From assembly GCA_001704765.1 (NCBI GenBank), contig MBFK01000136.1, positions 1 to 64,000 on the forward strand: 64,000 bases of DNA. The letters are read 5' to 3'. The first letter of the stretch is position 1. The number at the start of each line of letters is the position of its first letter. This document shows, in pieces, positions 1-11,764 of this stretch. The position numbers and the translations under genes were made by a program. The notes under the pieces are model-generated. The model had not been told where the DNA came from. It saw only the letters and a program-made list of their open reading frames with translations, and did not search any database. The stretch is from Sinorhizobium shofinae. GTDB taxonomy: Bacteria; Pseudomonadota; Alphaproteobacteria; Rhizobiales; Rhizobiaceae.

Positions 1-76
1 CCGCCCAGCCAGCATCTTGAATCACAAAACCGACCTGCCGGGAATCCCATCAGATTCAGTCAAGCAATGAAACGCT

Positions 77-370
77 CTAGCCGAGCGTGCCGATCAGTTC
101 GCGATAGGCAGCCTCGGGGAAGGCCTTCAACGTGCGGGTGCGCACATTGCCGTACGTGCCCAGGGTCAGCGCGAACCGAGCGGCCACCGCATCGTCCGGC
201 GCCTCGCAGATTGCGACCATGTCATATTCGCCCATGGTGAGATAGAAGTCCTTGAAGGAACCACCCATTTCCTCAAGCACCTTTCTGGCCGCATCCAGCC
301 GTTTCGGAGACTCGCGCACGGTCTTGATACCCTGATCGGTCCAATTGAGGAGCACGACGTAAGTGGTCAT
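77..370 (-). CDS. GYD domain protein
   Basis: A 97-residue protein of the GYD family, a small ferredoxin-like-fold family of unknown biochemical role. It opens with a TTYVVLLNWTDQG strand and has the family hallmark GEYDMV near residue 47. I chose the ATG at 370 because the family begins at this MTTYVV; an ATG seven codons upstream gives a non-conserved extension. No operon partner is visible: rpoD, the next gene on this strand, has its own terminator between them. Family assignment is good; no function can be given. Confidence 0.8.
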   Translation of the reverse strand: MTTYVVLLNWTDQGIKTVRESPKRLDAARKVLEEMGGSFKDFYLTMGEYDMVAICEAPDDAVAARFALTLGTYGNVRTRTLKAFPEAAYRELIGTLG

Positions 371-604
371 CTCACACCTCCCGCAGAACATCCCGCCCTC
401 GAAGGAGAGCGTCCAAGATGCTCCGATTCAAGAAAAGGCTAGAGCGCTTCTCACGCGTTCGAGGTCCGGCGCTCTAAGGCACGGTGGACGCCTGCGGTGC
501 AACTACTTCTCTCGCACTGCAACCAGTGCCCCCTTTCGCTGCAAGCTGCAAAGTATAATCCCGCGGCCTGAACCGAACAAGTTCGACCGATGGCGGAGCA
601 GACA

Positions 605-632
605 TGGAAAAGCCGGGCTGCGAGCCCGGCTT
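605..632 (-). terminator. rpoD intrinsic terminator
   Basis: Read on the minus strand, this is GCCGGGCT, a CGC loop, AGCCCGGC, then TTTTCC. The eight-pair GC stem and T-run lie about 37 bases past the rpoD stop codon, so it should end the rpoD transcript. The rest of the 371-668 interval shows no gene that I can support. Confidence 0.8.
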
Positions 633-668
633 CGACGACTTTCAATTGGAACCAGCTTTAAGCTTTGA

Positions 669-2720
<2,052 letters not shown>

Positions 2721-3163
2721 TTATTCGTCGCTTTCCTTGTCGCAACCGGCGTGCTCCCGGTGCCCAATGCCGCTCGGGGGTTCGGGCGCGCCGCGCACCC
2801 GCCACCGACTCATTTCCCCTGACGTAACGGGATGATGTTTAATTCCTGATTAACCACGACAGCGATCGCGGTTGAGCGGCAAGCTTCGACAGTCCTGCCA
2901 CTGAATCGTCTCTGGCATGATTCCCTATCCGCCGTACCATGTCGCCATTTCTGCTTGAAATGGTGATTCCCAGAATTTTTGATCCCGTCAAGCATTTCCG
3001 GTGAAAAACCGCGGAAATCGGCAAAAAACGCTTGTTGACGGGATTTTCGCGCCGTTCACCAGGGTTGGCTCAACATGTAGGAGCGCCCTCTCAAAAGACA
3101 AGGGGCGCAGGCTTTTTCCGGGATCGCCGCGTTGTCCCTTTCGGGATGCAACCCGCAGTCACA
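2721..3163 (-). promoter_or_regulatory. rpoD leader region with nested inverted repeats
   Basis: This gene-free 443 bases between the tdh stop and the rpoD start must hold the rpoD promoter or promoters. It contains an inverted repeat, ATCCCGTCAAGC at 2982-2993 against GCTTGTTGACGGGAT at 3030-3044. Inside that is a second dyad, ATTTCCG at 2994-3000 against CGGAAAT at 3012-3018. Each outer arm contains a TTGACG-like -35 hexamer, one facing each way, but neither has a convincing -10. A further dyad GCGCCC/GGGCGC spans about 3084-3109. Whether these are operators, RNA hairpins or tdh 3' structure is not decidable by eye. Confidence 0.45.
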
Positions 3164-4201
3164 TCACACCCAATCCATTACCACCTTGCCGGAATTGCCG
3201 GAGCGCATCGCCTCGAAACCGTCGCGGAACTCATCGATGCCGATGCGGTGGGTGATGATCGGTGAGAGGTCGAGCCCGCCCTGGACGAAGGCGATCATCT
3301 TGTACCAGGTCTCGAACATTTCGCGGCCATAGATGCCCTTCAGGTTGAGCATCTTGAAGATCACCTTGTTCCAGTCGATCTCGAAGCCGGCCGGCGCAAT
3401 GCCGAGAATAGCGATCTTGCCACCATTGTTCATCTTGTCGATCATGTCGCGGAAGGCGGGTGCCGCGCCCGACATTTCGAGCCCGACATCGAACCCTTCG
3501 GTCATGCCGATCGACCGCATCACATCGGCGAGGTTCTCTTTCGAGGCATCGACGACATAGTCGATCCCGACCTTGCGGGCGAGGTCGAGGCGCACCGGAT
3601 TGATGTCGGTGATCACCACCTTGCGAGCGCCCGAGCGCTTGGCAACCAGCGCACCCATGATGCCGATCGGTCCGGCGCCGGTGACGAGAACATCCTCGCC
3701 GACGAGATCGAAGGAAAGCGCCGTGTGCACGGCATTGCCGAAGGGATCGAAGATGGCGGCGATCTCGTCCGGCACGTCGTCGGGGATCGACACGACATTA
3801 TATTCCGGCAGGCAGACGAACTCGGCGAACGAGCCCGGTCGGTTGACGCCGACGCCGAGCGTATTGCGGCAGAGGTGCCCCCTGCCCGCCCGGCAGTTGC
3901 GGCACTTGCCGCAGACTATATGGCCTTCGCCGGAAACCCGTTCACCGACATGATGCTTGGTGACCGCCGAGCCGACCTGCGCGATTTCGCCCATAAACTC
4001 GTGGCCGACCACCATCGGCACGGGAATGGTCTTCTGCGCCCACTGGTCCCAGTTCCAGATATGGACATCGGTGCCGCAGATCGCCGATTTCTTGACGCGG
4101 ATCAGAACATCGTTCGGCCCGACCTCCGGCACCGGCACGCGTTCCATCCACAGCCCGACTTCCGGCCTCGTCTTGACCAGTGCCTTCATCATATTGGTCA
4201 T
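3164..4201 (-). CDS. tdh: L-threonine 3-dehydrogenase
   Basis: Zinc-dependent medium-chain dehydrogenase (345 residues) that oxidises L-threonine with NAD+ to 2-amino-3-ketobutyrate in the cytoplasm. The catalytic-zinc segment [14 protein letters not shown] is near residues 41-54, GHEFMGEI follows, and the structural zinc loop [15 protein letters not shown] has its four cysteines. The Rossmann motif [11 protein letters not shown] lies near residue 170. Length matches Escherichia coli Tdh. It lies 49 bases downstream of kbl on the same strand, the classical kbl-tdh operon that channels the unstable product to Kbl. Alternative starts at Met4 or Met5 are possible. Confidence 0.96.
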   Translation of the reverse strand: MTNMMKALVKTRPEVGLWMERVPVPEVGPNDVLIRVKKSAICGTDVHIWNWDQWAQKTIPVPMVVGHEFMGEIAQVGSAVTKHHVGERVSGEGHIVCGKCRNCRAGRGHLCRNTLGVGVNRPGSFAEFVCLPEYNVVSIPDDVPDEIAAIFDPFGNAVHTALSFDLVGEDVLVTGAGPIGIMGALVAKRSGARKVVITDINPVRLDLARKVGIDYVVDASKENLADVMRSIGMTEGFDVGLEMSGAAPAFRDMIDKMNNGGKIAILGIAPAGFEIDWNKVIFKMLNLKGIYGREMFETWYKMIAFVQGGLDLSPIITHRIGIDEFRDGFEAMRSGNSGKVVMDWV

Positions 4202-4250
4202 TGCAAGCTCACTCCTCCTACCCCCTCGCGGGCCGCCCCAGCATTCCCCG

Positions 4251-5438
4251 TTAGATTACCGCCAGTTCGCGGCCGACCTCTTCAAAAACAGCGATCGCGC
4301 GGCGGACGTCCCCCTCGCTGTGCGCCGCCGACATCTGGGTGCGGATGCGCGCCTGTCCTCTCGGTACGACAGGGAACGAAAAGCCGATGACGTAGACGCC
4401 CTTTGCCAGCATGCGCGCCGCCATCTCCTGCGCCAACGCCGCATCGCCAAGCATCACGGGAATGATCGGGTGCCCCTCGCCGGCAAGCGTGAAACCGAGC
4501 TTCGACATCTCGGCCCGGAAGAGCGCCGCATTTGCATAGAGCCGTTCGCGCAGGTGATCGCCGTTCTCGATCAGCTCGAAGACCTTGAGCGAGGCCGCGG
4601 CGATCACGGGAGCCAAGGTATTGGAGAAGAGATAGGGCCGCGAGCGCTGGCGCAACCAGTCGACGACCTCGGCCTTGGCCGAGGTGTAGCCGCCCGAGGC
4701 ACCGCCAAGCGCCTTGCCGAGCGTGCCGGTGATAATGTCGACCCTGCCCTCAACGCCGCAATGTTCGGCTGAGCCGCGGCCATGCTTGCCGACGAAACCG
4801 ACCGCATGGCTGTCGTCGACCATGACCATTGCGCCGTATTTCTCCGCCAGATCGCAGACGCCCTTGAGGTTGGCGATAATGCCGTCCATGGAGAAGACGC
4901 CGTCGGTGGCGATCAGCTTGAAGCGGCTGCCCTCAGCCTTGTTCAACTCCTCTTCCAGCGCCGCCATGTCGTTATTGGCGTAGCGGAACCGCTTCGCCTT
5001 GGAGAGCCGCACGCCGTCGATGATCGAGGCGTGGTTCAGCGCATCCGAGACGATTGCGTCTTCCTCGCCGAGCAGCGTCTCGAACAGCCCGCCATTGGCA
5101 TCGAAGCAGGAGGAATAGAGGATCGTGTCCTCCATGCCGAGAAAGGAGGAGATGCGCGCCTCGAGCTGCTTGTGCTCCTCCTGCGTACCGCAGATGAAGC
5201 GCACCGAGGCCATGCCGTAGCCGTAGCGGTCGAGCGCCTTCTTCGCAGCCTCCGCAAGCTCCCCATTGTCTGCGAGGCCGAGATAGTTGTTGGCGCAGAA
5301 GTTCAACACCCTTTCGCCGGAAGCGACTTCGATCTCGCCCGACTGCTTCGAGGTGATGACACGCTCGGACTTGTAGAGCCCGGCCGTCTTCAGGCCCTCG
5401 AGTTCCGAACGGAGGTGGGAAAGGAAAGCAGAGGTCAT
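4251..5438 (-). CDS. kbl: 2-amino-3-ketobutyrate CoA ligase (glycine C-acetyltransferase)
   Basis: PLP enzyme of the alpha-oxoamine synthase family, 395 residues. It cleaves 2-amino-3-ketobutyrate with CoA to glycine and acetyl-CoA, the second step of threonine degradation. The segment [11 protein letters not shown] is near residue 48, the aspartate motif [18 protein letters not shown] is central, and the PLP lysine lies in [14 protein letters not shown]. First gene of the kbl-tdh pair. The ATG at 5438 gives the expected N-terminus. The 190 bases between kbl and recQ hold no recognisable gene. Confidence 0.96.
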   Translation of the reverse strand: MTSAFLSHLRSELEGLKTAGLYKSERVITSKQSGEIEVASGERVLNFCANNYLGLADNGELAEAAKKALDRYGYGMASVRFICGTQEEHKQLEARISSFLGMEDTILYSSCFDANGGLFETLLGEEDAIVSDALNHASIIDGVRLSKAKRFRYANNDMAALEEELNKAEGSRFKLIATDGVFSMDGIIANLKGVCDLAEKYGAMVMVDDSHAVGFVGKHGRGSAEHCGVEGRVDIITGTLGKALGGASGGYTSAKAEVVDWLRQRSRPYLFSNTLAPVIAAASLKVFELIENGDHLRERLYANAALFRAEMSKLGFTLAGEGHPIIPVMLGDAALAQEMAARMLAKGVYVIGFSFPVVPRGQARIRTQMSAAHSEGDVRRAIAVFEEVGRELAVI

Positions 5439-5628
5439 GGCTGGTCGCTTTCAATCGAGGAAACTGATTTCACGTCTAGACAAATAGCATGACGACTTTC
5501 GACGTGCAGCACATTCTCGCCGCATTGTTGAGGGGAAGCACGCCGGATTCAAGCACCTTCCGCGCCGCCGACGCGGCGCTGCTGGATTCTCGCGCGTCTG
5601 CGCGCGAATGCCCCCCGGCGTTCTTCGG

Positions 5629-7488
5629 TCAGCCGCCATCCTCGAACGCATCGATCACCGCCAGAAAAGCCTCGCCGTAGCGCTCGCGCTTGCTTTCGCC
5701 GATACCGGGTACGTCGAGGAGATCGTTGAAATCGCGCGGGCGCTGTTTGGCGAGCGCGATCAAGGTGGTGTCCGGGAAGACGACATAGGGCGGGACGTTC
5801 AATTCCTTCGCGATCGAAAACCGCTCGGCGCGCAAAAATTCGAAAAGTTCGAGATCGGAGCCAGCCAGATCCGAACGCTCGCGGGCTGCCGACTTCTGGC
5901 CGCGCGCCTTGCCGGAACTGGGCCGATCCTTGCGGAAGAGCACCTGCCGCTCGCGCTTGAAGACGGCACGTGCCTCAGACTCGAGCTTCAGGGCACCAAA
6001 GGCGGCGTGATCCACCGTGATCAGTCCCGCGGCCAGCAATTGCCGGAAAACCGATTGCCAGGTTCGCGCCGGCAGGTCCTTTCCGGCACCGAAGACCGGC
6101 ATATCGACATGGCCGAAGCGCTCGGTCTTGTCGTTGACGGTTCCCATCAGCACATCGATGACGTGGCCGGTGCCGAAACGCTCGCCGGTCCGGTAGACGG
6201 CGGCGAGTGCCTTGATCGCCGCTTCCGTGCCGTCCCAGGTTTCGACCGGCTTCAGGCAGGTGTCGCAGTGGCTGCACCGGCCGGGATGCGTCTCACCGAA
6301 ATGCGCAAGGATCGCCTGGCGTCGGCAACCTACCGTCTCGCAGATCGCAAGCAAGGCGTTGAGCTTTGACCGTTCGATGCGCTTGACATCTTCGGGCGCG
6401 CCGCCCTCGTCGATCATGCGCCGGCGCTGGATGACATCGGCCATGCCATAGGCCATCCAGACTTCCGACGGCAGTCCGTCACGCCCCGCCCTTCCCGTCT
6501 CCTGGTAATAGGCCTCGACCGAGCCCGGCAGGTCGAGATGGGCGACATAGCGCACGTCCGGCTTGTCGATCCCCATGCCAAAGGCAACGGTCGCGACGAG
6601 GCAGAGATTTTCCTCCTTCAGGAAGGCATCCTGATGCGCATCGCGCAAAGCTCGATCCATTCCGGCATGATAGGGAAGCGCGCGGATGCCCTGTCCGTTT
6701 AGCCATTCGGCCGTGTCCTCGACCTTGGCGCGCGACAGGCAATAAACGATGCCGCTCGAGTCCTTGAAGCGCGACAGGAAACGCAAGAGCTGCTGGCGCG
6801 GCTGATCACGTTCAACGATCTCGTAAGCGATGTTCGGCCGGTCGAAGCTAGAAGTGAACACCCGCGCGCCCTGCAGCGCCAGCCGCTCGATGATATCGTC
6901 GCGCGTGTGCGGGTCGGCGGTGGCGGTCAACGCAACGCGCGGCACGCCAGGAAAGCGCGACGCAAGGCAATCGAGGCCGCGATACTCAGGGCGAAAATCG
7001 TGCCCCCATTGGGAAACGCAATGCGCCTCGTCGATAGCGAAGAGGGCGATGTCCATGTCGCCGATCATCTCGGCGAACCCGTCGGTAACCGCACGCTCAG
7101 GCGTGACGTAGAGCAGGTCCAGGGCATCCGCCGAGAGCGCGCGGCGGACGACGATCGCCTCATCGCGGGTCAGGGACGAGTTGAGCGCCGCGGCGCGAAT
7201 GCCGAGCTGCTTCAGCGCCTCCACCTGATCACGCATCAGCGCGATCAGCGGCGAGACAACGATGCCGACGCCTTTGCGACACAGCGCCGGGATCTGGAAG
7301 CAGAGCGACTTGCCAGCCCCGGTCGGGAAAAGCACGACCGCATCTCCGCCCGCCGCAACGTGTTCGATGACAGCGTGCTGCTGACCGCGGAAGGCGGAAT
7401 AGCCATAGACGCGCTTGAGGACATCGAGAGGATTTCCAATGCCTGCCGTTTCGACCAGGCGCGCGGTGGTGTCGTGGCTTTCGGGCAT
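5629..7488 (-). CDS. recQ: ATP-dependent DNA helicase RecQ
   Basis: A 3'-5' superfamily 2 helicase (619 residues) for recombination and replication-fork repair. Walker A FPTGAGKS has Lys60; the DEAH box with the RecQ loop [17 protein letters not shown] starts near residue 151; the arginine-finger motif is [10 protein letters not shown]. The RecQ-Ct zinc site includes CRRQAIL followed by CSHCDTC. The HRDC domain is C-terminal, with [14 protein letters not shown] near the end. All catalytic motifs are intact and the length is normal. It lies between dnaG and kbl on the same strand, separated from dnaG by 98 bases. Confidence 0.96.
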   Translation of the reverse strand: MPESHDTTARLVETAGIGNPLDVLKRVYGYSAFRGQQHAVIEHVAAGGDAVVLFPTGAGKSLCFQIPALCRKGVGIVVSPLIALMRDQVEALKQLGIRAAALNSSLTRDEAIVVRRALSADALDLLYVTPERAVTDGFAEMIGDMDIALFAIDEAHCVSQWGHDFRPEYRGLDCLASRFPGVPRVALTATADPHTRDDIIERLALQGARVFTSSFDRPNIAYEIVERDQPRQQLLRFLSRFKDSSGIVYCLSRAKVEDTAEWLNGQGIRALPYHAGMDRALRDAHQDAFLKEENLCLVATVAFGMGIDKPDVRYVAHLDLPGSVEAYYQETGRAGRDGLPSEVWMAYGMADVIQRRRMIDEGGAPEDVKRIERSKLNALLAICETVGCRRQAILAHFGETHPGRCSHCDTCLKPVETWDGTEAAIKALAAVYRTGERFGTGHVIDVLMGTVNDKTERFGHVDMPVFGAGKDLPARTWQSVFRQLLAAGLITVDHAAFGALKLESEARAVFKRERQVLFRKDRPSSGKARGQKSAARERSDLAGSDLELFEFLRAERFSIAKELNVPPYVVFPDTTLIALAKQRPRDFNDLLDVPGIGESKRERYGEAFLAVIDAFEDGG

Positions 7489-7586
7489 GGAATCGCTTTC
7501 GTCGGGCGGGCAGTATGGGATTTGGGAGAGTCAGATGCAAACGGCTGGGGGGGAGATCGCGCAAGTCGGGTGCGCCCGAAACCTCC

Positions 7587-9566
7587 CTATCGTGCCGCCG
7601 GCCCCTTGACCCTTCCGGAAAGCACGCCAAAGCCTTCGATGATTGCTTCCTGGTTCTCGAGCCGGGTCACTTCGAATTGAACCTCCTGAAGCGTGCGCAA
7701 CAGCTGCGGCACGATCTCGAGATCGCTTTCTTCGGTGGCATGTGCGAGTTCCCTTTCGAGCTCGCGGCGCTGCCAATTGAGCGCCTTGGTGCGCTTGTGC
7801 AGTGCAAGCGCCTGCAGATAGCCCTCGCGTGCATCCTCGGGTGCAGCCGCCGTCGTCGCGGTCCATAGCCGCGCATAGCGAATCTGCTGGTCGAGTGCGC
7901 CGATCAGGGCGCCGAAACCCTCCGCCTCCAGTTGCTCGACGAGCCCTTCCCGTGTCAGCCTTGGGCCGTTTGCCGCCGCCGCGTTCAGAACCGCCGCCCA
8001 GCAACGCTGCAGATCCCGATGATCGAACTCGATTGTCGAGATCTCGTCATATTCGTCGAAAAGCAGTTGCGGGTGGTTGACGATCGTCAGCGCAAGCACG
8101 CTTTCGCGCAGCGACGGCGCCGCTTGCTGACCGCTGACGAGCGAGGAGCGCGCCAGCCGGTCGGAGATCGTCGTGGGCCCCGCCGCATTGCGAGGGCCGC
8201 CCGCACCCCTCAGGCCGCCGCGCTCTCGTCCACCCCGTTCGAACGGCCGCCGTTCATTGCGGAACGGCGCACTGCCCTGCAGAAAGGCGTTCAACCGATC
8301 GCGCATGTCCTGGCCGTAATGGCGGCGGACGCTTTCGTCAGCGACGACCGAGGTCACCTGTCTCAACCGCGCTTCGAGCTCGGCGCGTTTTTCCGGCGTA
8401 TCGAACTCGCCACCCTGAACCTCACGCATCCAGACCATGTCGGCCAGCGAGCGGGCATTGGCAAGCACCTTGTCAAACGGCTCGCGTCCGTCATGGCGGA
8501 CGAGGTCGTCCGGATCCTTGCCGTCCGGCAGCATGGCGAAACGGACGGAACGGCCGGGTTTCAGATGCGGGAGCGCCAGGTCGGCGGCGCGATTGGCCGC
8601 CCGGATGCCGGCGCCGTCGCCGTCGAAGCAGAGCACCGGCTGGGGCGTCATCTTCCAGAGGAGATCGAGCTGGTTCTCGGTGAGCGCCGTGCCAAGCGGT
8701 GCCACGGCATTCTCGATACCCGCCTGATGCAGCGCGATCACGTCCATATAGCCTTCGACGGCAATGATCGTGCCAGCTCCATCGGCGCCCTGCGAAGCGC
8801 GCCGGGCGCGCGCGAAATTGAAGAGCACGTTGCCCTTGTGGAAGAGTTCGGTCTCGTTGGAGTTCAGATATTTGGCCGGCGCATCGGCCGACATGGCCCG
8901 TCCGCCAAAGGCGATCACCTTCTCGCGCGCCGAAAGGATCGGAAACACGATCCGGTCTCGAAAGCGGTCGTAGGAGACCGGGACGTCCGGCCCATGGACG
9001 ACAAGGCCGCAGGCCTCGATCTGCTCCTTGCCGACGCCCTTGCCGGCGAGAAACTCCTTCAATGCGTTGCGGCTGTCGGGCGCATAGCCCAGTCGGAATG
9101 TCTCGATCGTGCGGCCGGTCAGTCCGCGCTCACGCAGATAGGCGCGCGCCTTCGCCCCGATCGCGGTCTGGAGCTGATCCTGAAAGAACTGCGTCGCCAG
9201 CTCCATGACGTCGAGGAGGCTCGTTCGCTCCTTCTCCCGCCGCTCGGCCTGCAAATCGGGCTGCGGCATGGCGACGCCGGCCATATCGGCGATCTGCTGC
9301 ACTGCCTCTGGAAAGCTCAAGCCTTCGAGATCGGTCAGGAAGCGGAAATGATCGCCGGAAACACCACAGCCGAAGCAATGATAGCGGCCCTTGCGGTCCT
9401 CGCAATGGAAGCTCGGCGACTTCTCGCCATGGAATGGGCAACAAGCCCAAAAATCGCCGCGCGAGACATTGGTCTTGCGGCGGTCCCAGGTGACGCGCTT
9501 GCCGACCACGTCCGAAATCGGAACGCGATCGCGAATCTCGTCAAGGAAGGACGGTGAAAAGCGCAT
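7587..9566 (-). CDS. dnaG: DNA primase DnaG
   Basis: Replicative primase, 659 residues, making RNA primers with the DnaB helicase. The N-terminal CHC2 zinc-binding domain has CPFH at 43-46 and CFGC at 64-67. The TOPRIM core has VEGYMDVIALHQAG near residue 269 and the metal-binding FDGDGAG near 310. The C-terminal helicase-interaction domain is preceded by a low-complexity Arg/Gly linker around residues 440-470. In the usual macromolecular synthesis operon rpoD follows directly. Here it lies about 4.9 kb away, past recQ, kbl and tdh. Confidence 0.97.
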   Translation of the reverse strand: MRFSPSFLDEIRDRVPISDVVGKRVTWDRRKTNVSRGDFWACCPFHGEKSPSFHCEDRKGRYHCFGCGVSGDHFRFLTDLEGLSFPEAVQQIADMAGVAMPQPDLQAERREKERTSLLDVMELATQFFQDQLQTAIGAKARAYLRERGLTGRTIETFRLGYAPDSRNALKEFLAGKGVGKEQIEACGLVVHGPDVPVSYDRFRDRIVFPILSAREKVIAFGGRAMSADAPAKYLNSNETELFHKGNVLFNFARARRASQGADGAGTIIAVEGYMDVIALHQAGIENAVAPLGTALTENQLDLLWKMTPQPVLCFDGDGAGIRAANRAADLALPHLKPGRSVRFAMLPDGKDPDDLVRHDGREPFDKVLANARSLADMVWMREVQGGEFDTPEKRAELEARLRQVTSVVADESVRRHYGQDMRDRLNAFLQGSAPFRNERRPFERGGRERGGLRGAGGPRNAAGPTTISDRLARSSLVSGQQAAPSLRESVLALTIVNHPQLLFDEYDEISTIEFDHRDLQRCWAAVLNAAAANGPRLTREGLVEQLEAEGFGALIGALDQQIRYARLWTATTAAAPEDAREGYLQALALHKRTKALNWQRRELERELAHATEESDLEIVPQLLRTLQEVQFEVTRLENQEAIIEGFGVLSGRVKGPAAR

Positions 9567-9733
9567 GGAAAGCCGATACCCCTAGCCGGCCTCCCATACA
9601 AGCAGCATGGTCCGCGGTTCCCGCTATTCACAGGGCACAGAGACGGCTCGAGATATTAGACGACTAATTGCCAAGCGACGCTGACAGGAACTGGGGCGAC
9701 GCTGCCCGCCATGACCGAGGGGGGCGGGCGCGG

Positions 9734-10183
9734 TTACTTCAACAGTTCCTTGAGGATGCTGGAAGCCTTCGCGAAATCCATCTGGCCGGGATGGCGCTCC
9801 TTCAGCGCATTTATGACCTTGCCCATATCGCGCAACCCCTGAGCACCGATTTCCGCGATGATCGCGACGCAGAGCTCCCTCACCTTCTCCTCGGAGAACT
9901 GCTCGGGAAGGAACTCGTTGATGATGGTGATTTCCTGCCGCTCCTGCTCGGCGAGTTCCGGGCGGCCGCCTTGGTCGTAGACGCGGGCCGATTCCTCGCG
10001 TTGCTTGATCATCTTGGCGAGGATCTGCATGATTTCATCATCGCTGGCCGGATCCTTGCCCTGACCGCGATTGGCTATGTCGCGGTCCTTGATGGCCGCC
10101 TGGATCAGCCGAACGGTCGAAGTCCGCCGGGCATCCCTGGCTTTCAGCGCCTGCTTCAGGGCGTTTGCGAATTGCTCGCGCAT
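9734..10183 (-). CDS. GatB/YqeY domain protein
   Basis: A 149-residue YqeY family protein, related to the tail domain of the GatB amidotransferase subunit and proposed to act around tRNA or aminoacylation; its reaction is not established. Family features visible are an N-terminal helix MREQFANALKQALKARD, the TVRLIQAAIKDRDIA segment and a C-terminal GKVINALKERHPGQMDFAKAS. The ATG at 10183 is preferred because a longer in-frame start at 10282 adds a low-complexity, non-conserved stretch. It diverges from carA; rhizobia often keep yqeY, carA and dnaG as neighbours. Confidence 0.88.
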   Translation of the reverse strand: MREQFANALKQALKARDARRTSTVRLIQAAIKDRDIANRGQGKDPASDDEIMQILAKMIKQREESARVYDQGGRPELAEQERQEITIINEFLPEQFSEEKVRELCVAIIAEIGAQGLRDMGKVINALKERHPGQMDFAKASSILKELLK

Positions 10184-10510
10184 GTCTTTCTCCGTGCCGA
10201 GGCCGGACCCCCGCAGCTTGCGTCCGGACCAGTTCGATTGCCTCGTTGTTGTCGTCGTCTTAAACCAGTGCGGCAGGTACAATCAAACCTAATGCGCAAC
10301 CGGTTGAAATTTAAGGATCTTTATTTCCGGACAATTCACGGCGGCCAGTTGACCCGACTAAAGCCTTTGGCTATTTTCCGGCACCTGCACGAACATCGGC
10401 ATGAACCTCTTTCTCGCGGGGCTTCCGCGCGCCATGCCGCATGCAATTTGAAATGGGGCTGAACCGACCGGCTTGCAAGCCGCGCCTTCCGCCGCAACGG
10501 GATAGGAACG
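10184..10510. promoter_or_regulatory. yqeY/carA divergent promoter region
   Basis: A 327-base divergent intergenic region. On the plus strand it holds TTGACC at 10349-10354 and TATTTT at 10372-10377 with 17-base spacing, a good match to a sigma-70 promoter, which would give carA a leader of about 125 bases. The carA ribosome-binding site ATAGGAACG directly precedes the ATG. No leader peptide or riboswitch is recognisable. Confidence 0.55.
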
Positions 10511-11716
10511 ATGACCGCGACACCCGCATGGACAATCCAGAAACCCACCGCCCTGCTCGTTCTGGCCGACGGCACGGTGATCGAAGGCAAGGGCATCGGC
10601 GCAACCGGCAAGGTCCAGGCCGAGGTCTGCTTCAACACGGCGCTGACGGGGTATCAGGAAATCCTGACGGACCCCTCCTATCTCGGCCAGATCGTTACCT
10701 TCACCTTCCCGCACATCGGCAATATCGGTGCCAATGACGAGGACATCGAGGATCTGACCCCCGCCGCCCGCCACGGCGCCGTCGGGGTCATCTTCAAGGC
10801 CGACATCACCGATCCTTCCAACTATCGCGCCGCCAAGCACCTTGACGTCTGGCTGAAGGCGCGCGGCGTCATCGGACTCTGCGGCATCGATACGCGGGCG
10901 CTGACAGCCTGGATCCGCGAGAACGGCATGCCGAACGCCGTTATCGCCCATGATCCGGCCGGCGTCTTCGACATCGAGACGCTGAAGGCAGAGGCGAAAG
11001 CCTGGAGCGGGCTCGAGGGACTCGATCTTGCCAAGGTCGCGACCTCGGGTCAGTCCTATCGCTGGAATGAGAAGCCCTGGGTGTGGAACGAAGGCTACTC
11101 AACACTCGGAGAGACCGAAGCCGCCTATCACGTCGTGGCGCTCGATTACGGCGTCAAGCGCAACATTCTGCGCCTCTTCGCCGGCCTCAATTGCCGGGTC
11201 ACGGTCGTTCCGGCCGAGACGAGCGCTGAAGAAGTTCTGGCGCTCAAGCCGGACGGCATCTTCCTTTCGAACGGCCCGGGCGACCCGGCCGCCACCGGCG
11301 AATACGCGGTGCCGGTGATCAAAAGCCTCCTGAAAAGCGACATTCCGGTCTTCGGTATCTGCCTCGGTCACCAGATGCTGGCACTGGCGCTCGGAGCAAA
11401 GACCGAGAAGATGCATCAGGGCCACCACGGCGCCAACCATCCGGTCAAGGACCACACGACTGGCAAGGTCGAGATCGTCTCGATGAACCACGGCTTCGCG
11501 GTCGATTCGAAGTCGCTGCCGGAAGGTGTTGAAGAGACTCACATTTCGCTCTTCGACGGCACCAATTGCGGCCTGCGCGTCAACGGCAAGGCGGTCTTCT
11601 CGGTCCAGCATCACCCGGAAGCTTCCCCCGGCCCGCAGGATAGCCACTATCTCTTCCGTCGCTTCCTGAACCTCATCCGAGAGAAGAAGGGCGAACCGGC
11701 ACTCGCCGAGCGCTGA
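10511..11716 (+). CDS. carA: carbamoyl-phosphate synthase small subunit
   Basis: Glutamine amidotransferase subunit (401 residues) that hydrolyses glutamine and feeds ammonia to CarB for carbamoyl phosphate, the precursor of arginine and pyrimidines. The N-terminal CPSase_sm domain is seen in ALTGYQEILTDPSYLGQIV. The class I GATase domain has SNGPGDPA, the nucleophile cysteine in FGICLGHQM near residue 283, and the catalytic His-Pro-Glu in QHHPEASPGP near 367. Length and catalytic triad are complete. carB is not in the window, so the subunits are not adjacent here. A strong terminator follows immediately. Confidence 0.98.
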   Translation: MTATPAWTIQKPTALLVLADGTVIEGKGIGATGKVQAEVCFNTALTGYQEILTDPSYLGQIVTFTFPHIGNIGANDEDIEDLTPAARHGAVGVIFKADITDPSNYRAAKHLDVWLKARGVIGLCGIDTRALTAWIRENGMPNAVIAHDPAGVFDIETLKAEAKAWSGLEGLDLAKVATSGQSYRWNEKPWVWNEGYSTLGETEAAYHVVALDYGVKRNILRLFAGLNCRVTVVPAETSAEEVLALKPDGIFLSNGPGDPAATGEYAVPVIKSLLKSDIPVFGICLGHQMLALALGAKTEKMHQGHHGANHPVKDHTTGKVEIVSMNHGFAVDSKSLPEGVEETHISLFDGTNCGLRVNGKAVFSVQHHPEASPGPQDSHYLFRRFLNLIREKKGEPALAER

Positions 11717-11732
11717 GAGCCGAAGACACGAT

Positions 11733-11761
11733 AAAGGCCCGCCTCGTGCGGGCCTTTTTTT
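11733..11761 (+). terminator. carA intrinsic terminator
   Basis: AAAGGCCCGC, a five-base CTCGT loop, GCGGGCCTTT, then a run of T. The stem lies 17 bases after the carA stop and four bases before the end of the convergent LysR gene, so it may serve both, although the minus-strand T-run is short. Confidence 0.9.
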
Positions 11762-11764
11762 GCT

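Noticed and set aside
7932-9557. A 541-codon plus-strand frame opposite dnaG
   Set aside because: dnaG is certain from its zinc and TOPRIM motifs; the antisense frame has none.
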